From Fusobacterium sp. (GTDB taxonomy: Bacteria; Fusobacteriota; Fusobacteriia; Fusobacteriales; Fusobacteriaceae), in assembly GCF_032477075.1 (NCBI RefSeq), contig NZ_JAWDXO010000014.1, positions 1 through 64,000 on the forward strand: DNA of 64,000 nt, written 5' to 3'. The position numbers were made by a program, and so were the translations under genes. This document shows positions 47,256 to 55,908 of the stretch, piece by piece. The number at the start of each line of letters is the position of its first letter. Position 1 is the stretch's first letter. The notes beneath the pieces were generated by a model that was not told where the DNA came from, searched no databases, and was given only the letters and a program-made list of their open reading frames with translations.

Positions 47256-48710
47256 CTATTTAGAATAGTTTGGAGCCTCTTTAGTTATAGTAATATCATG
47301 TGGGTGGCTTTCTTTTAAACCTGCTCCAGTTATTTTTATAAATCTTCCATTTATTTTAAGATCTTCTATAGTTGGTGTTCCACAGTATCCCATACCTGCT
47401 CTGATTCCACCACAAAGTTGAAATACTACATCTTTAAGATTTCCTTTGTATGCAATACGCCCTTCTATTCCTTCTGGAACTAGTTTTTGAGCATCATTTT
47501 GGAAGTATCTGTCTTTTGATCCTCTCTTCATTGCTGCAATAGAACCCATTCCTACATATATTTTATATCTTCTTCCTTCAAGAATGATTTCTTCTCCTGG
47601 AGCCTCTTTAGTTCCAGCCAGAAGTCCTCCCAGCATTACACAGTCTGCTCCAGCAGCTAATGCTTTTACAATATCTCCAGAAAGTTTTATTCCGCCATCA
47701 GCTATTACTCCTATACCTTTATTCTTACATACTTGATATACATCATTTACTGCTGTAAGTTGAGGAACACCTACTCCTGCTACAACTCTTGTTGTACAAA
47801 TTGATCCTGGTCCAATTCCTACTTTCACTGCATTTACTCCTGCATCTATAAGGTCTGATGCTGCCTCTGCAGTTACTATATTTCCTCCAATTAAATTTAA
47901 ATCAGGAAATGCTTCTCTTATTTCTCTTATTTTCTTTATAACTCCTGCTGAATGGCCATGGGCAGAATCAACAGTGATAATATCTACTCCTGCTCTTACT
48001 AATGCTTCTACTCTTTCTAAAGTATCTGCTCCAATTCCTACTGCAGCTCCTACTCTAAGAGTTCCATGTGCATCTTTACAAGCATTTGGATATTCTACTA
48101 AGTTATCTATATCTTTTATTGTAATAAGACCTTTTAAATATCCTGCTTCATCAGTTATAGGAAGTTTTTCTATTCTATTAGAGAGAAGAACTTCTTTGGC
48201 TTGTTCTAAAGTAGTTCCTACTGGAGCTGTAATAAGATTTTCTTTAGTCATTATCTCTCCAACAAGCTGCTCCATATTTTTATGATATTTTATGTCTCTA
48301 TTTGTAACTATACCTATAAGTCTTCCATCATCTTCTATAACTGGAAGTCCAGATATTTTATATCTTCTCATTAAATCCTCAGCAAACCCTACTGTACAAT
48401 CTTCTTTTAAGGTTACAGGATTTCTTATCATTCCACTTTCAATTCTTTTTACTCTATCTACTTCAGCAGCCTGATCAGCTATACTCATATTTTTATGAAT
48501 AAATCCAATCCCTCCCTGTCTTGCTAAAGCAATTGCTAAATCTGATTCAGTTACAGTATCCATTGCAGCACTAAGAATTGGTACATTAAGCACTATATCT
48601 TTTGTAAGATTAGTTTTTAAATTTACTTCATGTGGTAAAATATCTGATTTTGCTGGCACTAATAGCACATCATCAAATGTAATAGCTTCTTTTACTATTT
48701 TTCCGTTCAT
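47256..48710 (-). CDS. guaB: Inosine-5'-monophosphate dehydrogenase
   Basis: A 484-residue IMPDH that turns IMP to XMP with NAD, the first committed step of GMP synthesis. Barrel motifs: FDDVLLVPAKSDILPHEVNL, VDSAHGHSAGVIKKIREI, and the catalytic loop VGIGPGSICTTRVVAGVGVP with its Cys. Two CBS domains sit at about 95-205. The C-terminal flap contains MKRGSKDRYFQ and EGIEGRIAYKG. Full length. No riboswitch seen in the 145-nt leader. Confidence 0.97.
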   Translation of the reverse strand: MNGKIVKEAITFDDVLLVPAKSDILPHEVNLKTNLTKDIVLNVPILSAAMDTVTESDLAIALARQGGIGFIHKNMSIADQAAEVDRVKRIESGMIRNPVTLKEDCTVGFAEDLMRRYKISGLPVIEDDGRLIGIVTNRDIKYHKNMEQLVGEIMTKENLITAPVGTTLEQAKEVLLSNRIEKLPITDEAGYLKGLITIKDIDNLVEYPNACKDAHGTLRVGAAVGIGADTLERVEALVRAGVDIITVDSAHGHSAGVIKKIREIREAFPDLNLIGGNIVTAEAASDLIDAGVNAVKVGIGPGSICTTRVVAGVGVPQLTAVNDVYQVCKNKGIGVIADGGIKLSGDIVKALAAGADCVMLGGLLAGTKEAPGEEIILEGRRYKIYVGMGSIAAMKRGSKDRYFQNDAQKLVPEGIEGRIAYKGNLKDVVFQLCGGIRAGMGYCGTPTIEDLKINGRFIKITGAGLKESHPHDITITKEAPNYSK

Positions 48711-48855
48711 ATCCCTCTCCTTTTTTATAAAAACTTAATATTTATACTTTAATAAAATCAAAATTAATAGCCAAAATACTTCTTATATATATTTTGATTA
48801 TTATAGCACAAATTTAAAAATTTTGTCACATAAAAAAAGATATTTTTTATAAATA

Positions 48856-49680
48856 TTACTTTTCAGTTTTATTGTATATATCAATTTTCTGATATGGAAT
48901 TTCTATGCTATTTTCATCAAAGAGTCTTTTTACCTCTTCATTAAAATCATACAATGTATCCCAGTAATCTGAATTCTTTACCCAAACTCTAAAATTAAAA
49001 TCAAGAGAGCTTGCATTTTGTTTAACCATTCTTATTGTCATTGCTTTATTTTTTAAAACTGCTGGATGATTTTCAGCTATTTGTTTCAATAATTCTTTAG
49101 CTTTATCTGTAGAAGTATCATATGCTACAGAAAATACCATATCCAATCTTCTTTCTGGTTTTCTAGAATAGTTTATCACTGGATTATTTGCAAGTTGCCC
49201 ATTAGGTACTACAATTACTTTATTATCTACTGTTATAAGAGTAGTATAGAGAATATGTATTTGATCTACTGTACCTTCTATTCCTCCATTATTAGAAATA
49301 TAATCTCCTTTTGAAAACTGCTTGAAGAAAAGAATAAGAACTCCACCAGCTAAATTAGACAAGCTTCCTTGTAAAGCTAATCCAACTGCGATACCTGCAG
49401 TACCTAAAACTGTAACAAGAGAAGTTGCTTTTACTCCTATTATACTAACTACTACAAAAAATAAAGCTATATAAGCAATTGTTTTAAAAAGTGAAACTGT
49501 AAAACTTTCAAGTAAAGGATCAACATTTTTTTTCTCAAGTGTTTTTTTATAAGTTGTTAAAATCATTCCCAAAAGTTTAGGCCAAATTATAAACAAAACT
49601 ATTAAAATTAATCCTCTAATTACTAGTCCTGGAAGAACTTCAAAAATATCTGTAAGAAAACTTTCTAACAATACGTGCAT
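48856..49680 (-). CDS. Small-conductance mechanosensitive channel MscS
   Basis: A 274-residue MscS. Three N-terminal membrane segments (about 15-33, 60-82 and 87-112) with the pore helix TVLGTAGIAVGLALQGSLSN, then the beta domain LFFKQFSKGDYI and ETVDQIHILYTTLITVDNKV. The C-terminal domain ends around IPYQKIDIY. It opens under membrane tension to release ions during hypo-osmotic shock. Standalone leftward gene. Confidence 0.93.
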   Translation of the reverse strand: MHVLLESFLTDIFEVLPGLVIRGLILIVLFIIWPKLLGMILTTYKKTLEKKNVDPLLESFTVSLFKTIAYIALFFVVVSIIGVKATSLVTVLGTAGIAVGLALQGSLSNLAGGVLILFFKQFSKGDYISNNGGIEGTVDQIHILYTTLITVDNKVIVVPNGQLANNPVINYSRKPERRLDMVFSVAYDTSTDKAKELLKQIAENHPAVLKNKAMTIRMVKQNASSLDFNFRVWVKNSDYWDTLYDFNEEVKRLFDENSIEIPYQKIDIYNKTEK

Positions 49681-49894
49681 ACTCTACATCACTCCTTTAA
49701 AATTATTTTAAATTTGTATAATTATACCAAAATACCATACTTACTCTTTTATTTTTAATAAATTTTCTGTTCATTCTCATTAATTATAATATTTTTTCTA
49801 AATTTTAACAAGTCCCTAGTGTAAAATTATATATGTAATTTTATTTTATTTTTACTGCTTATGAGATATAATAATATTACAGAGGTGAAATTTT

Positions 49895-50749
49895 ATGGCA
49901 GAAAATATAAAAGGAATCATACAAGTTATACATGGAATGAGTGAACACAAAGGTAGATACCTCCACTTTTTTAAATACTTTACTGAACGAGGTTATCTTG
50001 TATTCTTGCATGAACATTTGCATCATGGAAATAACGTTGCAGCAAAAAATGAATTAGGTATATTTCAGAATGACTTTCCCGTTTTAATAAAAGAACAAAA
50101 ATTATATACTGAAAAATTAAAAAAAGAGTATCTTAATATTCCTTTTTTTGTTTTTGGACACAGTATGGGGTCTTTCATTGCACAAGAACATATGAAAACT
50201 TATTGGAATGAAATAGATGGTTATATATTTTGTGGTTCATGTTATAAACAGCCTTTTTTATGGAAAGCTGGAGAAATAGCAAGTTATCTTTTAGATAAGA
50301 TATACAGAAACAGAAGAGCCCATATAATTAAAAAACTTGTTTTTTTAAATTCCAACAGCAAAACAAGAGCTGAATATTACTACAATGAAAATTCATGGCT
50401 TTCTAGAGACATTGAAGAAGTAAAAAGATATTGTAATGATAAATTATGTGATTTTACTTATAGCAGTACCTTTTACACTAGTTTCTTTAAATTTTTAAAT
50501 TCTCTTTATCTAGAAGATGATTTCAGAAATATATCTAAAAAGCTTCCTATAATGATAATATCAGGAGATATGGATCCTGTAGGAAAGTTTGGAAAAGGAG
50601 TTATAGAACTTGAGAAATTCTATAACAAAATTGAATTTGATGATGTTACATGTCATTTATATAAAAATGCAAGGCATGAACTTCATAATGAAATAAACAG
50701 AGATGAAGTTTTTACTGATATTGAAAAATGGTTGGAAATTAGAATTTAA
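49895..50749 (+). CDS. Alpha/beta hydrolase, lysophospholipase-like
   Basis: A 284-residue serine hydrolase of the Hydrolase_4 type: VIHGMSEHKGRYLHFFKYFT, YLVFLHEHLHHGNN, nucleophile elbow FGHSMGSF (Ser90), acid in ISGDMDPVG and His in ARHELHNE. This fits monoacylglycerol lipase/lysophospholipase-like enzymes. It lacks a signal peptide, so it acts in the cytoplasm. A DUF1847 gene follows at 50775; the two are likely cotranscribed. Confidence 0.85.
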   Translation: MAENIKGIIQVIHGMSEHKGRYLHFFKYFTERGYLVFLHEHLHHGNNVAAKNELGIFQNDFPVLIKEQKLYTEKLKKEYLNIPFFVFGHSMGSFIAQEHMKTYWNEIDGYIFCGSCYKQPFLWKAGEIASYLLDKIYRNRRAHIIKKLVFLNSNSKTRAEYYYNENSWLSRDIEEVKRYCNDKLCDFTYSSTFYTSFFKFLNSLYLEDDFRNISKKLPIMIISGDMDPVGKFGKGVIELEKFYNKIEFDDVTCHLYKNARHELHNEINRDEVFTDIEKWLEIRI

Positions 50750-50774
50750 ACATATATTTAAGGAGATGATTTTT

Positions 50775-51398
50775 ATGTACACTTGTGACGCTTGTACAAA
50801 ATATGTTTGCAGAACTGGAAATCTTGAAGAAGCTCCTCTTAACTGTCCATGCAGAGAATTGGATAATATAGAGGAAGTTAAAAAATTTTATCTTGAAAAA
50901 GAAAATATGAAACTTGCTCGTAATTCAGCTCTTGTTGAGAGTGAAGGGTATTGTAAGCAGACTAGAGTAGAAGAAATAATAAATTTTGCTAATAAATGCG
51001 GATACAAAAAACTGGGACTTGCATTTTGTGTAGGACTTTCAAAAGAAGCTAAAATTTTTGCTTCTATTCTTAGAAATCATGGTTTTGAAGTAGAATCTTT
51101 ATCATGTAAAAATGGTTCTGTTCTTAAAGAATTTATTAATATATCTAATGAAGAGCAAGTGAGACCTTGTACTTATGAACCTATGTGTAATCCTATTGGC
51201 CAGGCAAAACTTTTAAATCAGTCTGGAACTCAATTGAATATACTTTTAGGACTTTGTGTAGGACATGATTCTTTGTTCCTGAAGCATTCAGAAGCCCCTG
51301 TTACAATATTTGCAGTAAAAGACAGAGTACTGGGGCATAACCCTCTTGGTGCTATATATATGGCTGAAGGATATTATAAGAAAAAACTTTTTAAGTAG
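50775..51398 (+). CDS. DUF1847 family metal-binding protein
   Basis: A 207-residue protein from ATG 50775 (AGGAGATG site before). Cys-rich start TCDACTKYVCRTGNLEEAP and NCPCREL, then LAFCVGLSKEAKIFASILRN, RPCTYEPMCNPIGQAKLLNQ and LGLCVGHDSLFLKHSEAPVT. These are the signatures of DUF1847, whose Cys pairs probably hold a metal. Function unknown, common in anaerobes. It sits between the hydrolase and a DUF1653-like gene. Confidence 0.88.
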   Translation: MYTCDACTKYVCRTGNLEEAPLNCPCRELDNIEEVKKFYLEKENMKLARNSALVESEGYCKQTRVEEIINFANKCGYKKLGLAFCVGLSKEAKIFASILRNHGFEVESLSCKNGSVLKEFINISNEEQVRPCTYEPMCNPIGQAKLLNQSGTQLNILLGLCVGHDSLFLKHSEAPVTIFAVKDRVLGHNPLGAIYMAEGYYKKKLFK

Positions 51399-51410
51399 AA
51401 ATGAGGAAAA

Positions 51411-51605
51411 ATGACAATAGAAAAAAATTCACTTTGGATAAATAATAAAAACGGAAGAGAATATCAAGTATTAAGTGAAGCTATAGACTGTACAAATGAA
51501 AGAGATGGATTAATAGTAGTTGTCTATATCTGTAAAGAAGTTGAAGGAAAACTTTTTGTAAGAGAAAAAAATGAATTCTTAAAAAAATTCTCACCTAAGG
51601 AATAG
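51411..51605 (+). CDS. Small DUF1653-like protein
   Basis: A 64-residue protein: KNSLWINNKNGREYQVLSEA, then VYICKEVEGKLFVREKNEFL KKF in outline. This follows the DUF1653 plan (short SH3-like barrel: K-G-x-x-Y-x-V-L-x-x-A, then V-V-Y, V-R-x-x-x-x-F). Function unknown. 12 nt after the DUF1847 gene in the same direction. Confidence 0.65.
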   Translation: MTIEKNSLWINNKNGREYQVLSEAIDCTNERDGLIVVVYICKEVEGKLFVREKNEFLKKFSPKE

Positions 51606-51607
51606 AA

Positions 51608-51644
51608 AATAAGGTGGTTCAAAATTACTTTGAACCACCTTATT
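51608..51644. terminator. Bidirectional terminator between convergent genes
   Basis: A 16-bp perfect stem (AATAAGGTGGTTCAAA and its complement) with a 5-nt loop and T/A runs on both sides, between the DUF1653-like and racemase genes. Confidence 0.92.
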
Positions 51645-51648
51645 TTTA

Positions 51649-52356
51649 CTATAATTCATACTTATTTTTTGCATAAGCTACTGCCACTTTCCCTATAATA
51701 TCATTAGGGTCTATAAGAGGCACTGTAAAACTCTTTCTTTTTAATATAATTGGAATTTCTGTACATCCCATTATTAATGCCTCTGCTCCATTTTTTATAA
51801 AATATTCAGCACACTCTATGGCATCTTTTACATTTTCTTCTGTAACCCCATTGTATTTAAAATCAAATATAGTATCATGTACTTTATTCTGTACTTCTTC
51901 TTCTGCAGCTACTACTTCTATTCCAAATTTTGCACAACATTTATCATATAATTTAATTTTTACAGCTGCATTGGTAGCCATTACCCCCACTTTTTTTATT
52001 CCTGGTACCTGATGCATCATTTCCTTAACTGCTTCTTCAATTATATGTAAAAATGGTATATCTACTTGACTGGCAACTTCATCATAAAAATAATGTGCTG
52101 TATTTGCCCCAATTATTATAAAATCAGCTCCAGCTTTTTTTAAATTCTCTGCTGTGGCAATCATAGCTGCAACTGGACTTTCTGTCCCTTTCATAATTGC
52201 ATCCTGTCTGCTTGGCATTTTTGGATTATTATCTATTATTATTCTCAAATGATCTTCATCACACTTTGCATGGGTTTCTTCTACTATCTTAGAAAAAAGA
52301 TCTATTGTAGCCTCTGGCCCCATTCCACCTAATATCCCTACAATTTTTTCTTTCAT
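51649..52356 (-). CDS. Aspartate/glutamate racemase family enzyme, one catalytic Cys replaced
   Basis: A 235-residue protein of the PLP-independent Asp/Glu racemase family: GILGGMGPEATIDLFSKIVE, IIIGANTAHYFYDEV and ALIMGCTEIPIIL. The second catalytic Cys (Cys198) is present, but the first, expected in CNTAH, is Ala84. In E. coli YgeA this position is Thr and the enzyme is one-sided. It follows the symporter with a 1-nt overlap, so the operon likely imports and converts an acidic amino acid. Confidence 0.88.
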   Translation of the reverse strand: MKEKIVGILGGMGPEATIDLFSKIVEETHAKCDEDHLRIIIDNNPKMPSRQDAIMKGTESPVAAMIATAENLKKAGADFIIIGANTAHYFYDEVASQVDIPFLHIIEEAVKEMMHQVPGIKKVGVMATNAAVKIKLYDKCCAKFGIEVVAAEEEVQNKVHDTIFDFKYNGVTEENVKDAIECAEYFIKNGAEALIMGCTEIPIILKRKSFTVPLIDPNDIIGKVAVAYAKNKYEL

Positions 52357-53582
52357 TACTGTCCCTCCTCAACTGCTTCTCTTTGCTCATTTTTTCTTTC
52401 ACCAGCATCTAATACAGCAGCCACGACTACAGAACCCACGACATTTACAGTAGTGATTCCCATATCCATTATACGGAAGATTCCACCTAAAAGACCTACA
52501 AATTCTATTGGCAACCCTAAAGTTGTAAGGAAAATAGTTGTAGCAACAAATATTCCACCAGGAATACCTGGACTTCCTAAAGTCATCAGTACACCTGTGA
52601 ATACAGCTATAAACATTTGATATAAAGACATTTCTATCCCTAATACTTGAGATACAAAAACGGCTACTACTCCATACCATAATCCATTTCCATCCATATT
52701 CATTGTCGCTCCTACTGGAATAGTAAATCCAGCTATATCTTTTTTCAATTTCAACTCATCCTCACATACTTTTATAGAAACAGGAATAGTTGCAGCAGTA
52801 CTACATGTAGCAAAGCTTGTAGTCCACACTGGTGCTATTTTTTTATAGAATGAAATTGGATTCTTTCCTGAAGCTGCCAAATACATTCCACCATAAACTA
52901 TAAAAGCATGTATCATTAATCCTATATAAATAGTAACTATAAATTTTCCTAGTGGTCCCAATATGTCAGTTCCATATTTTCCTGTTGTTGTTGCCATAAG
53001 AGCAAAAACACCATATGGAGTAAAACCCATTACAAATTTTAATATCATCATTATAAAACGAGAAAGGGTTCCAAACATATCCAACATACATTTTTTATCC
53101 TCTTCTTTCAATAGAAGGATAGCTATACCAGAAAATATAGCAAAAGTAATTATTTGAAGCATATTCCCTTCTGAGAATGACTGCATTATATTAACAGGAA
53201 AAAATCCTAAAATAACACTGCTTACAGTAGGAGCCCCTTTTTCAACTATTCCACTAACATCTGTCATTACAAATCCTACTCCTGGTCTTATAACAAGAGC
53301 AGAAAATAATCCAATTCCTGCTGCAACAAATGTTGTAGCTAAGAAGATAATAATAAGTTTAATTCCAATCTTTCCAAGACGTCTTAAATCTCCCATACCT
53401 GCCACTGCTAAAACAACATTAGCAAAAATAAGAGGTACAACTGACATTCTAAGTAATCTTAAAAAAACATCTCCAATAACAGCTATTGCTGTTATTTTAG
53501 GGCCCATAACAAGTCCAGCTATTGCCCCCAAAATCATACCAATCAATATCTTATTGGCTAACCCTATCTTTTTCTTTAACAT
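52356..53582 (-). CDS. Dicarboxylate/amino acid:cation symporter (DAACS family)
   Basis: A 408-residue transporter of the GltP/DctA family. Eight membrane segments are evident; family motifs are SFATCSTAATIPVSIKVCED (serine-rich HP1), TIPVGATMNMDGNGLW (the NMDG in TM7) and GSPGIPGGIFVATTIFL (HP2). It takes up glutamate, aspartate or a related dicarboxylate with Na+ or H+. Placed between the GntR regulator and the racemase; the three make a transport and conversion unit. Confidence 0.94.
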   Translation of the reverse strand: MLKKKIGLANKILIGMILGAIAGLVMGPKITAIAVIGDVFLRLLRMSVVPLIFANVVLAVAGMGDLRRLGKIGIKLIIIFLATTFVAAGIGLFSALVIRPGVGFVMTDVSGIVEKGAPTVSSVILGFFPVNIMQSFSEGNMLQIITFAIFSGIAILLLKEEDKKCMLDMFGTLSRFIMMILKFVMGFTPYGVFALMATTTGKYGTDILGPLGKFIVTIYIGLMIHAFIVYGGMYLAASGKNPISFYKKIAPVWTTSFATCSTAATIPVSIKVCEDELKLKKDIAGFTIPVGATMNMDGNGLWYGVVAVFVSQVLGIEMSLYQMFIAVFTGVLMTLGSPGIPGGIFVATTIFLTTLGLPIEFVGLLGGIFRIMDMGITTVNVVGSVVVAAVLDAGERKNEQREAVEEGQ

Positions 53583-53665
53583 AATAATCCCCCCACTTAA
53601 AATTAAGTAGTATATGAAAGATTGTTATTCTTGACTTTTTTACAGCTCAATACTTGATAAAGGTT

Positions 53666-54460
53666 TTAATGACGTTTTCCATCTCTTTCTTTGATGGAAA
53701 TCTCTGAGTTAACAACTTCCATTTTTTGATTAACAGCTATAAACTCTAAACAAAGGTCACATCTGTCTCCTCTGTAAGTTCTTCTATTGAATACAACAGG
53801 TTCCTTTTCTATAAATGATAGACATTCTACTACCATTCCTGTAGGTACTTCAGGAAAATCAAACTGTTCTTTTTCATATTGATCAAGCATTATTACCTGT
53901 ACCCCTATTTTATAATTAGTAAATCTTTTTTCATAGGTATTTTCAATATATTTATATACAGCTATTTCTCTGATCTCTTCCTTGGAAATATTTCCTATCC
54001 ATTTTGGACTGATATAATGAGTATCCAAAAGAACTGGCTTACCATCTATGTAATGAAGTCTTTCTATCTGATATACCATTCCATTTTTCTCTATTCCTAA
54101 TACCTTTTGCATTCTACTGTCAATTTCTGTAAAATCTGAAAAAATCACTGTTGAATAATCATTCAATCCAATTTCTCCACTTTTCTTACTGAAAGCTGGT
54201 TCTAATAGAAAATTTTCTGTAATCTTTTGATAAACTACAAAAGATCCCTTTCCTTTTTTTCTTACAATAAGTCCTTCATTTACAAGACCATCCATTGCTT
54301 GTTTTACTGTGGCTCTACATAAATTAAACTCATCACAAAGCTTTAATTCTGAAGGTATCTCTGTTCCATATCCCCAATCTTCATTCATTATTTTATCCCT
54401 TATAATTTCTCTAAGTTGATAATAAAGAGGAATTGGACTATCACTTTTTAATTTTTTCAT
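53666..54460 (-). CDS. GntR/HutC-type transcription regulator (UTRA domain)
   Basis: A 264-residue regulator (ATG 54460; a GTG lies 9 nt before). The winged helix, residues 1-75, is typical: PIPLYYQLREIIRDKIMNED, GTEIPSELKLCDEFNLCRAT and GLIVRKKGKGSFV. The UTRA effector domain (95-245) follows, with YQIERLHYIDGKPVLLD. It probably controls the downstream symporter and racemase, sensing an amino acid or sugar phosphate. Its gene has two strong upstream promoters and a GTCTAGAC palindrome, a HutC-type operator core. Confidence 0.92.
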   Translation of the reverse strand: MKKLKSDSPIPLYYQLREIIRDKIMNEDWGYGTEIPSELKLCDEFNLCRATVKQAMDGLVNEGLIVRKKGKGSFVVYQKITENFLLEPAFSKKSGEIGLNDYSTVIFSDFTEIDSRMQKVLGIEKNGMVYQIERLHYIDGKPVLLDTHYISPKWIGNISKEEIREIAVYKYIENTYEKRFTNYKIGVQVIMLDQYEKEQFDFPEVPTGMVVECLSFIEKEPVVFNRRTYRGDRCDLCLEFIAVNQKMEVVNSEISIKERDGKRH

Positions 54461-54498
54461 ACAAACCACACCCTATCCAAATTTTAAAACCCCCCTAC

Positions 54499-54527
54499 AT
54501 TGTATAAAGTGTAGCAATACTTGTCAA
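54499..54527 (-). promoter_or_regulatory. Proximal promoter of the gntR unit
   Basis: Minus strand: TTGACA, 17-nt spacer, TACAAT. An inverted repeat CTACA...TGTAG spans the -10. Located about 35 nt before the gntR start. Confidence 0.75.
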
Positions 54528-54562
54528 GAATATTAAGACCATATACATATATTCAATTGTTC

Positions 54563-54578
54563 AAATGTCTAGACATTT
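54563..54578. promoter_or_regulatory. GntR/HutC-type operator palindrome
   Basis: AAATGTCTAGACATTT, a perfect 16-bp palindrome with the GTCTAGAC core typical for HutC-subfamily regulators. It lies at the start point of the distal promoter, so binding would block it. Confidence 0.8.
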
Positions 54579-54580
54579 CA

Positions 54581-54609
54581 ATTATAACAATTTTATATTT
54601 TATTGTCAA
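54581..54609 (-). promoter_or_regulatory. Distal perfect-consensus promoter of the gntR unit
   Basis: Minus strand: TTGACA, 17-nt spacer, TATAAT, followed at once by the GTCTAGAC palindrome. Confidence 0.85.
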
Positions 54610-54792
54610 TATTTTTCCGCATTAAGTGTTTTATTAATTTAAATTTTGTATTTATTTACTACAAAATTTAGAAAAATATAAGAACTTATATAATGAAAAG
54701 ATGGAATTATAGGAAAATAGACAAACAATATTTAATATAGTATAATTTAGAAAACAGTGTACTAAAAATTCATGATTTTATGAGGTGGTTAC

Positions 54793-55040
54793 TTGAGAAG
54801 GAATAAAAAGAATAAAAAGCAGGCAATTATTATACTTCATGAAATATATGGAGATTAATACTTTAGCTGGTAGTTAAAAAACAATATAATAAAATATTTC
54901 TTTATACAAAAAATTTATCTCTTTTAATATTCAATGCTTTTCATGGATTTCTTGATTCACACTCTAAATATTTTAATGATTATCAAAGAAAAAAAGCTGA
55001 GATAGCTATCACTAAATTTATAAATCAGTATATAAAATAA
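54793..55040 (+). pseudogene. Dienelactone hydrolase-like gene, broken by internal loss
   Basis: After GAGGTGG a TTG at 54793 opens a frame with KKQAIIILHEIYGD that stops at once. In another frame the DNA to 55040 encodes NAFHGFLDSHSKYFND, then QRKKAEIAITKFINQYIK and a stop. The first part is the N-terminal strand and loop, the second the His-containing C-terminus of a dienelactone/alpha-beta hydrolase. The middle two-thirds is missing. So it is a decayed gene with an internal deletion. Confidence 0.65.
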
Positions 55041-55100
55041 ATTAGAGATATGGAAAAAACCATACCTCCTTATATTTCATAGAATTTTAAATTTCAATTG

Positions 55101-55469
55101 CTACTGCTTTACTGTACTTAAACAAAATGGATGCCCTTCTGGATCAAACATAACTGTTGAAGTTTCAAAATATTGTACCTCTGATATTTTAGCACCACAT
55201 TTTAAAGCATGAGAAACTGCTTCACCTAAATTTTCAACGAGAAAATCTATATGTGCCATCTGCTGTTGTTTTCCTTTTTCCCATGGCCATATTGGTGGAG
55301 TGTATTCTTCAATTTCCTGAAAGGCAAAAATCCATCCCTGTGGTGAACGTAGACCAGCCCAACCATTTCCTGAAAGTATTTTTTCCCAGCCAAGTAAATT
55401 TACATAAAAATCTGCTAATTTATCAGCATTTTTACAATCATAGGCAAATCCAGCTATATCTTTTATCAT
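55101..55469 (-). CDS. VOC superfamily protein (glyoxalase/bleomycin-resistance fold)
   Basis: A 122-residue protein with the VOC pattern: IAGFAYDCKNADKLADFYVN LLGW in outline, then AFQEIEEYTPPIWPW, MAHIDFLVENLGEAVSHALK and FDPEGHPFCL. The HIDF and DPEGHPFCL elements are typical of glyoxalase-like proteins of the DUF/VOC type. The substrate is unknown. It is monocistronic. Confidence 0.88.
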   Translation of the reverse strand: MIKDIAGFAYDCKNADKLADFYVNLLGWEKILSGNGWAGLRSPQGWIFAFQEIEEYTPPIWPWEKGKQQQMAHIDFLVENLGEAVSHALKCGAKISEVQYFETSTVMFDPEGHPFCLSTVKQ

Positions 55470-55500
55470 ATATTTTTACCTCCTGATATTTATTTTTATA

Positions 55501-55839
55501 TTAAAGTTTTATTCCCATTTCTTTAAATATTAAAATACAAATAATCAATGAGACTAAATTAGCAGCTAATCCAATAAAAGCTAATTTTTTTTTCTTAGAG
55601 GAACCAAATATTCCAATTCCCCCAAAAATCATTCCTATTACTGAAAATGTAGGACCAACTAACACTATTGCAATCATAGCAAGTACCATAATATGGCCTA
55701 GTATAACAAACCACCCATTTCTAGAATATATTAAACATATTTTTAAAATCCCTACTGACAACCCAATAACTATAAGAAAAATTGTCCCCATTACAACAGA
55801 TATAGTTCCCATCAGATTTTCTTCATAGTTTATCTTCAT
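55501..55839 (-). CDS. Small membrane protein, three to four hydrophobic segments
   Basis: A 112-residue protein with hydrophobic segments at about 12-30, 35-60, 63-80 and 85-105 and a GIGIFGSSKKKK basic turn. It resembles DUF4190/DUF4064-like small membrane proteins in form, but I cannot name a family firmly. GAGGAG precedes the ATG. It stands between the VOC and TauE genes. Confidence 0.6.
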   Translation of the reverse strand: MKINYEENLMGTISVVMGTIFLIVIGLSVGILKICLIYSRNGWFVILGHIMVLAMIAIVLVGPTFSVIGMIFGGIGIFGSSKKKKLAFIGLAANLVSLIICILIFKEMGIKL

Positions 55840-55908
55840 TCTCTTTTCTCCTCATATTTTGAAGTAAATTTTTAAGTATAATCTTATATTTTAGAGTATA
55901 TTTTGATC

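Noticed and set aside
48711..48855. Purine riboswitch before guaB
   Set aside because: The 145-nt leader has no conserved purine-riboswitch core or strong terminator; nothing supports it.
52399..52680. Second minus-strand frame inside the symporter gene
   Set aside because: Cys/Ser/Arg-rich shadow in another frame of a well-matched transporter gene.
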